The notes under the pieces were generated by a model. It saw only the letters and a program-made list of their open reading frames with translations. It was not told the DNA's origin and ran no database searches. Below, in pieces: positions 7,718-14,483 of a DNA stretch of 20,205 bases (position 1 is the first letter of the stretch; each line of letters opens with the position of its first letter). The translations under genes and the position numbers were made by a program. The DNA comes from Proteobacteria bacterium UBA3588 (GTDB lineage: Bacteria; Pseudomonadota; Gammaproteobacteria; Thiohalomonadales; Thiohalomonadaceae), in assembly GCA_002376325.1 (NCBI GenBank), contig DFMR01000177.1, positions 45,367-65,571 of the forward strand, in the 5' to 3' direction.

Positions 7718-9514
7718 ATGAAGATGCGCTGGTTGCTGGGCAGTTCGCCGTTCCGCCTCGCGCTGCTGGCAACACTGGTGGGGCTGGTCGCGGGCGCTGG
7801 TGCGGTGGTATTCCGCGGCCTGATCGCCGTATTTCACAATCTGTTTTTCCTCGGCCGCTTCTCCGTGTTCTATTCCGCCAACGCCCACACCGCCGTCGGC
7901 CCGTGGGGAGCATGGGTGGTGCTGGTGCCGGTGGGCGGCGCGATACTGGTCGCGTTCCTGGTGAAAAACTTCGCGCCGGAAGCCAAGGGCCACGGCGTGC
8001 CGGAGGTGATGGACGCGGTCTACTACCATCGCGGTCTGATCCGCCCCATCGTCGCCCTGGTGAAATCGCTGGCCTCGTCGATCTCCATCGGTTCCGGCGG
8101 TTCGGTGGGACGCGAGGGACCGATCATCCAAATCGGCGCCGCCTTCGGCTCCACCCTGGGCCAGATGATTCGGATGCCGGAGTGGCAACGGCTGACCCTG
8201 GTCGCCTGCGGCGCCGGCGGCGGCATCGCGGCCACCTTCAACACCCCCATCGGCGGCATGTTGTTCGCCATCGAACTGATTCTGCCCGAGATCAGCGCCC
8301 GTACGCTGGTGCCGGTGGCCATCGCCACCGGCGGCGCGACCTTCGTCGGCCGGCTGGCGTTTGGCGATCACCCCTCGTTCGACATCCCGGCGCTGGCGAT
8401 CCCCGCCGCCCACGCCATCCCCGCGCTCTCCTATCTGGCCTACGTGACGCTCGGCATCGTGCTCGGCACGGTGGCGGTGCTCTACATTCGTTCGCTCTAT
8501 GCGTTCGAAGACATGTTCGATCGCATGCCGGGCAACTACTACACGCGCCATATCACCGGCATGCTGCTGGTAGGCATCATCATGTACCTGTTCATGCACC
8601 ATTACGGCTACTACTACGTGCAGGGCATCGGCTATGCGGTGGTGCAGGACACCCTCTCCGGCAGTCTCAATGTGCCATACCTGATGGTACTGTTGTTCGT
8701 CGCGAAGCTGCTGGTCACCGCGCTCACCCTCGGCTCCGGCGCCTCCGGCGGCGTGTTCTCGCCATCGCTGTTCATGGGCGCGGTGCTGGGCGGGGCCTAT
8801 GCCATCCTGGTCGACAAGCTGATGCCGGGCCTTCAGCTGGCGGTACCAGGCACCGCGATCATCGGCATGGCCTGCGTGGTGGGCGCGGCGACAGGCGCCG
8901 TGCTGACCGCGACGGTGATGATCTTCGAGATGACGCGCGACTACAACGTCATCATCCCGCTCATTATCGCGGTGGCGTTCGCCTACGGCATGCGCACACT
9001 GCTGTTCAACGACAGCATCTACACCCTGAAACTGACCCGCCGCGGCCATCACATCCCGGTGTCGATGCAGACCCATCTCTACATGCTGCGCACCGCCATC
9101 GATTTCATCAACATGCCGCTGTTGCAGCTACCGGCCGACAGTGAAATTGCGGCGTTGCGCCGCACCGCCGATCTCTCCTGGCCGGCACCTCATGTGCTGG
9201 TACTCGACGACGGCCAGGTGCATGCGGTATTGCCGTCCCATGAGCTGCGGCGTGAGCTGAGCCTGCGCGCAAGTTCCGGCGCCCGTCGCGTGGGCCAGCT
9301 CCACGGCACTGCGTTCGTCGTCGCCAAGGCCACCGATCAACTGTTCGATCTGGTGGCGGCGATGCGCGCCCATGATCGCAACGTCGCCTTGATCACGCGC
9401 GAAGGAAAACTGGAGAGTGCCGCCGACGTGCTCGGCGTCGTCACCTGGGCGGACATCATGGAGCACGGCAATTTCCCGCGCCAGCTGGTGGGGCAGTACG
9501 AGCGTCACGGTTGA
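7718..9514 (+). CDS. ClC-family chloride channel/transporter with degenerate CBS tail
   Basis: A 598-residue inner-membrane protein. The ClC core (about 1-435) carries the family filters: GSGGSVGREGP (125-135) with the gating glutamate Glu133, and GSGASGGVFSP (339-349). The first filter segment, GSGIP in E. coli ClcA, reads GHGVP (91-95), so the chloride-coordinating Ser is His. Residues 440-585 form a soluble tail that looks like a weak CBS pair. Retention of Glu133 is what is known from Cl-/H+ exchangers, so exchange rather than a passive channel is the better guess, but ion specificity cannot be read from sequence. AAGGA lies 6 bases before the ATG. It appears to have its own promoter and is followed by 88 bases before ridA. 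Confidence 0.92.
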   Translation: MKMRWLLGSSPFRLALLATLVGLVAGAGAVVFRGLIAVFHNLFFLGRFSVFYSANAHTAVGPWGAWVVLVPVGGAILVAFLVKNFAPEAKGHGVPEVMDAVYYHRGLIRPIVALVKSLASSISIGSGGSVGREGPIIQIGAAFGSTLGQMIRMPEWQRLTLVACGAGGGIAATFNTPIGGMLFAIELILPEISARTLVPVAIATGGATFVGRLAFGDHPSFDIPALAIPAAHAIPALSYLAYVTLGIVLGTVAVLYIRSLYAFEDMFDRMPGNYYTRHITGMLLVGIIMYLFMHHYGYYYVQGIGYAVVQDTLSGSLNVPYLMVLLFVAKLLVTALTLGSGASGGVFSPSLFMGAVLGGAYAILVDKLMPGLQLAVPGTAIIGMACVVGAATGAVLTATVMIFEMTRDYNVIIPLIIAVAFAYGMRTLLFNDSIYTLKLTRRGHHIPVSMQTHLYMLRTAIDFINMPLLQLPADSEIAALRRTADLSWPAPHVLVLDDGQVHAVLPSHELRRELSLRASSGARRVGQLHGTAFVVAKATDQLFDLVAAMRAHDRNVALITREGKLESAADVLGVVTWADIMEHGNFPRQLVGQYERHG

Positions 9515-9541
9515 CCGGGAGTGACGGGACGCAGGGCAACA

Positions 9542-9570
9542 GGAACGTAACACCCGCGGTGCGGTATGAT
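9542..9570 (+). promoter_or_regulatory. Weak candidate promoter for ridA
   Basis: TATGAT (9565-9570, 5 of 6 to the -10 consensus) lies 33 bases before the GTG of ridA. The hexamer 17 bases upstream (GGAACG, 9542-9547) is a poor -35, so this is tentative. No terminator is seen after the ClC gene, so read-through is equally possible. Confidence 0.28.
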
Positions 9571-9602
9571 CCCTCGCCAGCGCAACCGACGAGGAGTTCC
9601 CT

Positions 9603-9989
9603 GTGACCCGGAAAATCATCCACACCGACAATGCACCCAAGGCTATCGGCACCTATTCGCAGGCCGTAAAGATCGGCGACACCGTCTACCTTTCCGGTCA
9701 GATCCCGCTGGTTCCCGCCACCATGGAGCTGGTGAGCGGCGACGTGAAGGCACAGATCCGCCGCGTATTCGACAACCTCAAGGCGGTGGCCGAGGCGGCC
9801 GGCGGCTCGCTGGCGGAGGTGGCCAAGCTCAACGTCTTTCTCGCCGACCTGGCCGACTTCCCGCTGGTCAACGAGGTGATGGCCGACTACTTCCGGCAAC
9901 CCTACCCGGCCCGCGCCGCCATCGGCGTCGCCGCCCTGCCCAAGGGCGCGGCGGTGGAGATGGACGCGATCATGGTGCTGGGCGGTTAA
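9603..9989 (+). CDS. ridA: RidA family enamine/imine deaminase
   Basis: A 128-residue cytosolic protein of the RidA/YjgF/YER057c family, which hydrolyses the reactive 2-aminoacrylate and related enamines released by PLP enzymes such as threonine dehydratase. The full family length is present with the signature residues: Tyr18 (IGTYSQ), SGQ at 31-33, Arg104 (YPARAA, the carboxylate-binding Arg) and Glu119 (VEMDAI). This is the set expected in the active RidA subgroup. The start is GTG at 9603 with GAGGAG 6 bases upstream; no other start keeps the N-terminal TRKIIHTDNAP. It lies 42 bases upstream of recG on the same strand, so the two may be co-transcribed. Confidence 0.95.
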   Translation: MTRKIIHTDNAPKAIGTYSQAVKIGDTVYLSGQIPLVPATMELVSGDVKAQIRRVFDNLKAVAEAAGGSLAEVAKLNVFLADLADFPLVNEVMADYFRQPYPARAAIGVAALPKGAAVEMDAIMVLGG

Positions 9990-10031
9990 ACGGACCGGTG
10001 CAGGCACGGCCTGCGCCTCCCGTCGGATCCC

Positions 10032-12128
10032 GTGAGCAGCCAACAGAGCGACGAGACGATAGCGCCGGTCACCGCGCTCAAGGGCGTGGGACCGCGCCTT
10101 GCCGCGCGCCTGGAGCACCTCGGCATCCACAGCGTCGAGGATCTGCTGTTCCACCTGCCGCTGCGCTATCAGGATCGCACTCGCGTCGTCCCCATCGGCT
10201 CCCTGCGCCCCGGCGACGAGGCGGTGGTCGAGGGCGAGGTGCTGCTCACCGAGATCAAGTTCGGCAAACGCCGCATGCTGCTGTCGCGCATCGCCGACGG
10301 CAGCGGCGCCCTCACCCTGCGCTTCTTTCACTTCAGCGCCGCCATGCAGCAGTCTCTGGAGCGCGGCGCGCGGGTGCGCTGCTATGGCGAAGCACGCTTG
10401 GGAACGACCACGATGGAGATGGTACATCCGGAGTTCCGCCGCCTGGGCGACGACCTGCCCGCCGCCGTGGAAGAGCACCTGACGCCGGTCTATCCCACCA
10501 CCGAGGGGCTGCAACAACCCTCCCTGCGCCAACTCACCGACCAGGCGCTGGCCCTGCTCCATAGCGGTGAGTTGGCACTTACCGACTGGCTGCCGTCCGA
10601 ACTGCTGGAGGGGCTGGAGCTGCCGCCGCTGACGGCGGCGATCGAATACCTGCACCGGCCGCCGCCCGACGCGCCGCTGGTGCTGCTGACCGAAGGCCGT
10701 CATCCGGCCCAGCGCCGCCTCGCCTTCGAAGAGCTGCTGGCCCACACCCTGAGCCTGCGCCGGCTGCGCGCCCGGGCCCAGCGCCATCGGGCGCCGCCGC
10801 TGCCGGGCGACGAGAGCCTGTGCCTGCCGTTTCGCACCGCATTGCCGTTCGCCCTCACCGCCGCCCAGCGCCGGGTCGGCGACGAGATTTCCGCCGATCT
10901 GGCCCAGCCGCACCCGATGCAGCGGCTGGTGCAGGGCGATGTCGGCTCGGGCAAGACGGTGGTCGCCGCCCTGGCCGCCTTGCAAGCGGTGGAGTCGGGC
11001 TGCCAGGCGGCGGTGATGGCCCCCACCGAGCTGCTGGCGGAGCAGCACTACCGCAACTTCAGCGCCTGGCTGGCGCCGCTCGGGGTCGAGGTGGCGTGGC
11101 TGGCCGGCAAACTCAAGACCAAGGCGCGACGCGAGATGCTGGCGCGCCTGGCCGACGGCAGCGCGCGGGTCGCGGTCGGCACCCACGCCCTGTTCCAGGA
11201 GGGGGTGGAGTTCCACGACCTGGGGCTGGTGATTGTCGACGAGCAGCACCGCTTCGGCGTCCATCAGCGCCTCGCCCTGCGCGAGAAGGGGAACCAGGGC
11301 GGCCGCTATCCGCACCAACTGATCATGACTGCCACCCCGATCCCGCGCACCCTGGCGATGACCGCCTACGCCGATCTCGACTGTTCGGTTATCGACGAAC
11401 TGCCGCCGGGGCGCACCCCGGTAGAGACGGTGGTGATCCCGGACAGTCGCCGCGACGAGGTGGTGCAGCGGGTCCACCAGGCGTGTCAGGCAGGGCGCCA
11501 GGCCTATTGGGTCTGCACCCTGATCGAGGAGTCGGAATCCCTGGCGGCCCAGGCCGCGCAGGACACCGCGGCGCAGCTGGCCGAGGCGCTGCCCAACCTG
11601 CGCATCGGCCTGGTCCACGGCCGGCTCAAGGGCGAGGAGAAGGAGCAGGTGATGGCCGCCTTCAAGCACGGCGACCTCGACCTGTTGGTGGCGACCACGG
11701 TGATCGAGGTGGGCGTCGACGTGCCCAACGCCTCGCTGATGATCATCGACAACGCCGAACGGCTCGGCCTGGCCCAGCTGCACCAGTTGCGTGGCCGCGT
11801 CGGCCGCGGCGCCGCCGAGAGCCACTGCGTGCTGATGTACCACGGCCCGCTGTCGCAACAGGGCAAGGAGCGGCTGGCGGTGATGCGCCGCACCGCCGAC
11901 GGCTTCGAGATCGCCCGCAAGGACCTGGAGCTGCGCGGCCCCGGCGAGGTACTGGGCACCCGCCAGACCGGTCTGTTGCAACTGCGCATCGCCGACCTGC
12001 GCCGCGACCAGTACCTACTGCCCGAAGCCACGCGCGCCGCCGACCTGCTGTTGCAACGCTGGCCGCAACAGGTCACACCGCTGGTCCGGCGCTGGGTCGG
12101 TGCGGGAACCCGCTACGGCGAGGTATGA
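10032..12128 (+). CDS. recG: ATP-dependent DNA helicase RecG
   Basis: The protein has 698 residues (E. coli RecG has 693). It is a monomeric superfamily 2 translocase that remodels stalled replication forks and Holliday junctions. The N-terminal HhH/wedge part is recognisable (ALKGVGPRLAARLEHLGI from residue 15, then HLPLRYQDRT). Helicase motifs follow in order: Walker A GDVGSGKT (302-309), DEQH (403-406), TATPIPRT (433-440), RGRVGRG (587-593) and the C-terminal ELRGPGEVLGTRQTG typical of RecG. The start is GTG at 10032 with only a weak ribosome site (GGATCC just upstream). That start gives the normal N-terminus, and coupling to ridA may help translation. The stop is followed within 16 bases by the first heptad repeat array. 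Confidence 0.97.
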   Translation: MSSQQSDETIAPVTALKGVGPRLAARLEHLGIHSVEDLLFHLPLRYQDRTRVVPIGSLRPGDEAVVEGEVLLTEIKFGKRRMLLSRIADGSGALTLRFFHFSAAMQQSLERGARVRCYGEARLGTTTMEMVHPEFRRLGDDLPAAVEEHLTPVYPTTEGLQQPSLRQLTDQALALLHSGELALTDWLPSELLEGLELPPLTAAIEYLHRPPPDAPLVLLTEGRHPAQRRLAFEELLAHTLSLRRLRARAQRHRAPPLPGDESLCLPFRTALPFALTAAQRRVGDEISADLAQPHPMQRLVQGDVGSGKTVVAALAALQAVESGCQAAVMAPTELLAEQHYRNFSAWLAPLGVEVAWLAGKLKTKARREMLARLADGSARVAVGTHALFQEGVEFHDLGLVIVDEQHRFGVHQRLALREKGNQGGRYPHQLIMTATPIPRTLAMTAYADLDCSVIDELPPGRTPVETVVIPDSRRDEVVQRVHQACQAGRQAYWVCTLIEESESLAAQAAQDTAAQLAEALPNLRIGLVHGRLKGEEKEQVMAAFKHGDLDLLVATTVIEVGVDVPNASLMIIDNAERLGLAQLHQLRGRVGRGAAESHCVLMYHGPLSQQGKERLAVMRRTADGFEIARKDLELRGPGEVLGTRQTGLLQLRIADLRRDQYLLPEATRAADLLLQRWPQQVTPLVRRWVGAGTRYGEV

Positions 12129-12143
12129 TGCGTCGTACACGTA

Positions 12144-12178
12144 GTCGTAAGTTTCAAGTTGCAAGTGACAAGAAAGAA
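12144..12178 (+). repeat. Heptad repeat array A (5 units)
   Basis: Five head-to-tail 7-base units follow recG: GTCGTAA, GTTTCAA, GTTGCAA, GTGACAA, GAAAGAA (consensus about GTNNCAA). The middle three are the cleanest. It is a degenerate tandem repeat in a non-coding gap, and it is the mirror of array B at 12229-12256. Confidence 0.8.
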
Positions 12179-12228
12179 GCCGGCGCACCACTGCGGCGGG
12201 GATCGAATATCACTGCGCCTTTATCCTC

Positions 12229-12256
12229 TTGCGACTTGCAACTTGTCACTTGGAAC
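12229..12256 (-). repeat. Heptad repeat array B, inverted relative to array A (4 units)
   Basis: The plus strand reads TTGCGAC, TTGCAAC, TTGTCAC, TTGGAAC, which is the GTNNCAA unit on the minus strand. It can pair with array A, the longest exact match being CAAGTTGCAAGT, to give a hairpin with a loop of about 50 bases. The array ends 8 bases before the most likely ubiC start, in the place where a ribosome site would normally be. Confidence 0.8.
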
Positions 12257-12264
12257 TGTCCTCT

Positions 12265-12834
12265 GTGGATCATTACCGCAAACATCGCTTCGAACCCATC
12301 TGGCATGCGCCGCGCCGCGTCCTGCGCAGCAGGGTGCCCGCGCCGCTGTGGGACTGGCTGCTCGACCCCGCGTCGCTGACCCGGCGCCTGCAACGCGCCT
12401 GCCCCGGGGGCTTCCGGGTCGAGGTGCTGGAACAGCGCCGCGAACTGCCGATGCTGAGCGAGGCGCGCGCCCTCGGCATCCGGGCAGGCCGCCGCGTCCT
12501 GGTGCGCGAGGTGCGGCTGCTGTGCCGCGGGCACCCCTGGGTCTTCGCCCGCACCGTCATCCCCAACGCCACCCTCACCGGACCCCAGCGCCGCCTGGCG
12601 CGGCTCGGCACGCGCCCCCTCGGCGGGACCCTGTTCCGCGACCGCAGCATGCGCCGCGAGGCGCTGGAGATCGCCCGCATCGACGCCGGGCAGCGGCTGT
12701 TCCGCCGGGCCGCCCGCCCGCTGCCGCAGCCGCCGACATTCATCTGGGGACGGCGTTCGCTGTTCCGGCTGCGCGGCAAGCCACTGCTGGTGTGCGAAAT
12801 GTTCCTGCCGGGGATCGGCGAGGATTGTCCATGA
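12265..12834 (+). CDS. ubiC: Chorismate lyase UbiC
   Basis: Chorismate lyase splits chorismate into 4-hydroxybenzoate and pyruvate, the first committed step of ubiquinone synthesis. With a GTG start at 12265 the protein has 189 residues. The UbiC pattern is clear: LVREVRLL with Arg81, RTVIPNATLTGP (96-107), RPLGGTLF (117-124) and GKPLLVCEMFLP with Glu178. These correspond to the chorismate-binding Arg and the catalytic Glu of E. coli UbiC, so activity is likely. The start is uncertain. A TTG at 12229 would add 12 residues, but those codons are the heptad repeat itself, so GTG is preferred. No real Shine-Dalgarno is visible (only GGAA about 9 bases away). The stop overlaps the next gene in ATGA. 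Confidence 0.9.
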   Translation: MDHYRKHRFEPIWHAPRRVLRSRVPAPLWDWLLDPASLTRRLQRACPGGFRVEVLEQRRELPMLSEARALGIRAGRRVLVREVRLLCRGHPWVFARTVIPNATLTGPQRRLARLGTRPLGGTLFRDRSMRREALEIARIDAGQRLFRRAARPLPQPPTFIWGRRSLFRLRGKPLLVCEMFLPGIGEDCP

Positions 12835-13709
12835 GCCGCCTCGCCGTCGCCTGGCGCCGGCTGTTGCCGTGGCTGCAGGTGCTGCACCTGCACCGCCCTG
12901 CCGACCTGGCCCTGCTGTGGCTACCGCTGCTGTGGGGACTATGGCTGAGCGCCGGCGGCCGGCCGGCACCGGCCACCGTGGCAACCTTGCTGCTGGCGAC
13001 GCTGTTGCTGCGTTGCGCCGCCTGGCTGTTGCTGGGACTGGCCAACGCCGGCCAGGGTCACGCCGGACGCTCACTGCCGGCGCTGCTGCGGGCGCTGCCG
13101 CGGCCGTTGGCGCTGGCGCTGGCGCTCACGTCGCTGGGCGCGCTGCTGCTGTTCGCCGCCGCCGGCTGGCCGACGCTGATCACCGCCCTGGGCGCTACGG
13201 CGCTCGGCATGGCCTATCTCTGGATCCGGCGTCAGACCTTCCTCGGCGAGCTGGTGCTGGCCCTGGCCCTCGCCGCCGGCTCCATCGCCGGCTTCACCGC
13301 GGCCGGCGCGGTGCCCAACAAAACCGCCTGGCTGCTCTACACCGCCGCGGTCTTGTGGTCTACCGCCTACCTGACGGAGCGGGCGGCACTGCACCTGCAA
13401 CAGCACGCCCGCCTCGGCATCAAGAGCCTCACCATGCTGTTCGGCGCCGCCGACCGCTGGCTTATCGGCCTGTTGCAGGCGGCGGCGCTGTTGACTCTTT
13501 GGCTGGTGGCGCGGCAAGAGTCGCTAGGGCTCTTCATGCCCGTGGCGTTGGCGGTCGCGGCGGCACTGGGCGTCTACCAGCAGTGGCTGATGCGCGGCGG
13601 CACCGACCAGGGCTACCGCCGCGCCTATCTCGACAATGTCTGGTTCGGCATCGCCATCTTCTGCGGCATTCTGTTCCACTACCTGTGCCGTCTCCAGGGC
13701 CACTGCTAG
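12831..13709 (+). CDS. UbiA-family prenyltransferase-like membrane protein lacking catalytic aspartates
   Basis: A 292-residue polytopic membrane protein; the start overlaps the ubiC stop (ATGA), with GAGGA 6 bases upstream. It aligns end to end with 4-hydroxybenzoate polyprenyltransferase as I recall the E. coli protein. Examples are LLWLPLLWGLWLS near the start, YLWIRRQTFLGELVL (129-143), AAVLWSTAY (172-180), RLGIKSLTMLFG (194-205) and the VYQQWL tail. But where the first Asp motif (NDxxDRxxD) belongs, the sequence is LLGLANAGQGHAGR (67-80). Where the second (DTQYAMVDRDDD) belongs, it is LTERAALHLQQHAR (181-194). All the metal-binding Asp residues are gone, and the other two frames do not restore them. 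The usual transfer of a prenyl chain to 4-hydroxybenzoate is therefore unlikely. Linkage to ubiC suggests a role in ubiquinone synthesis; what that role is, I do not know. Confidence 0.88.
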   Translation: MSRLAVAWRRLLPWLQVLHLHRPADLALLWLPLLWGLWLSAGGRPAPATVATLLLATLLLRCAAWLLLGLANAGQGHAGRSLPALLRALPRPLALALALTSLGALLLFAAAGWPTLITALGATALGMAYLWIRRQTFLGELVLALALAAGSIAGFTAAGAVPNKTAWLLYTAAVLWSTAYLTERAALHLQQHARLGIKSLTMLFGAADRWLIGLLQAAALLTLWLVARQESLGLFMPVALAVAAALGVYQQWLMRGGTDQGYRRAYLDNVWFGIAIFCGILFHYLCRLQGHC

Positions 13710-14416
13710 CCGGCGCGCGCCACCGCCCACACCTCGATCCGCTCCGCCCCCGCCCGCCGCAGCACCCGCGCCAGTTCGCCGACCGTGGAACCGGTGGCGA
13801 TGACGTCGTCGAGGATCGCCACGTGGCGCACCTCCAGCGGCGCGGTCAGCTCGAAAGCGCCGCGCACATTGCGACGCCGCTCCCGCGCCGCCAGCAACGA
13901 CTGGGTCTCTGTCGCCCGCAAGCGGCGGCACAGCTGCGGAGCCAGCGCGACGCCGAGACCTGCGGCCACCGGCCGCGCCAGCTCCAGCGCCTGGTTGAAA
14001 CCGCGCCGACGCAGCCGCGACGGGTGCAGCGGCACCGGAATGATCAATTGGGGCAGCGGCGTCGCCCGCTGCAACAGGGCGGCGGCCAGCAATCCGCCGC
14101 ACAGCCGGCCGGGGGGCAAACGCCCATTGAACTTGAACCGCTGCAACAGCCAATCGACGGGGGCGCGATAGAGCAGCGGCGCGAACGCCGCATCGAATGG
14201 CGGCGGGTGCTTCAAGCAGGCACCGCACAGGCCGGGCTGCGGCAGCGGTGCCGCGCAGCGCTCGCAGGCGGCGCGATTCCACGGCAGTTCGGCACGGCAA
14301 CCGGCACAGAGATCATCGCCGCCGTCGCCCGGTGCGTCACATAACAGGCAGGCGGGAGGAAACAGTATGGATTGTATAAAAGATATACATCCGTCAACTT
14401 TGCGGGGTCGTTTCAT
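13706..14416 (-). CDS. comF: ComF/GntX family phosphoribosyltransferase-like protein
   Basis: The protein has 236 residues from the ATG at 14416. An N-terminal zinc-ribbon region has paired cysteines (Cys23/26, 37/40, 51/54, 64/67). A phosphoribosyltransferase domain follows, with IPVPLHPSRLRRRGFNQA (126-143) and the PRPP-loop motif VAILDDVIATGST (199-211). ComF-family proteins are needed for DNA uptake in competent bacteria, and the E. coli homologue is linked to using DNA as nutrient; the exact biochemical role is unsettled. The start is not certain. An ATG at 14428 adds four residues but has AAGG directly against it, while the ATG at 14416 has AAGGA about 11 bases away. The gene is divergent from bioB, a common arrangement, and convergent with ubiA, sharing a CTAG stop. 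Its first 20 codons are unusually AT-rich. Confidence 0.9.
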   Translation of the reverse strand: MKRPRKVDGCISFIQSILFPPACLLCDAPGDGGDDLCAGCRAELPWNRAACERCAAPLPQPGLCGACLKHPPPFDAAFAPLLYRAPVDWLLQRFKFNGRLPPGRLCGGLLAAALLQRATPLPQLIIPVPLHPSRLRRRGFNQALELARPVAAGLGVALAPQLCRRLRATETQSLLAARERRRNVRGAFELTAPLEVRHVAILDDVIATGSTVGELARVLRRAGAERIEVWAVARAG

Positions 14417-14445
14417 TTGACAACTCATCCTTGAGTGGGAATACT
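14417..14445 (+). promoter_or_regulatory. Promoter of the bioB operon
   Basis: A perfect TTGACA (14417-14422) lies 17 bases before AATACT (14440-14445, 4 of 6). Transcription would start near 14452 and give a leader of about 32 bases. A small palindrome, GGGA-ATAC-TCCC (14437-14448), sits on the -10 and could be an operator. No BirA operator like the E. coli one is recognisable. A TAGAAT on the opposite strand (14460-14455) could be the -10 of a divergent comF promoter. Confidence 0.6.
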
Positions 14446-14483
14446 CCCGGCTCCATTCTAGCCCTCCTTGCGGAGCAGAGACC

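Noticed and set aside
7136..9076. A 646-codon minus-strand frame over the ClC gene
   Set aside because: Its sequence over 7700-9076 is low-complexity (many His, Asp, Gln) antisense of the ClC gene. Only its last part, in the GGDEF remnant, is meaningful.
9456..11981. An 841-codon minus-strand frame opposite ridA and recG
   Set aside because: It is the antisense of recG, which has all its helicase motifs; the frame shows no protein family features.
12159..12830. In-frame extension upstream of the UbiA-like start, making a 516-residue protein
   Set aside because: The added part is an Arg/Pro/Ala-rich shadow of ubiC. The ATG at 12831 has a good ribosome site and gives the family's normal length.
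14341..14483. A classical BirA operator before bioB
   Set aside because: I looked for paired TTGTAAACC/GGTTTACAA-like arms and found none; the short palindromes there do not match it.
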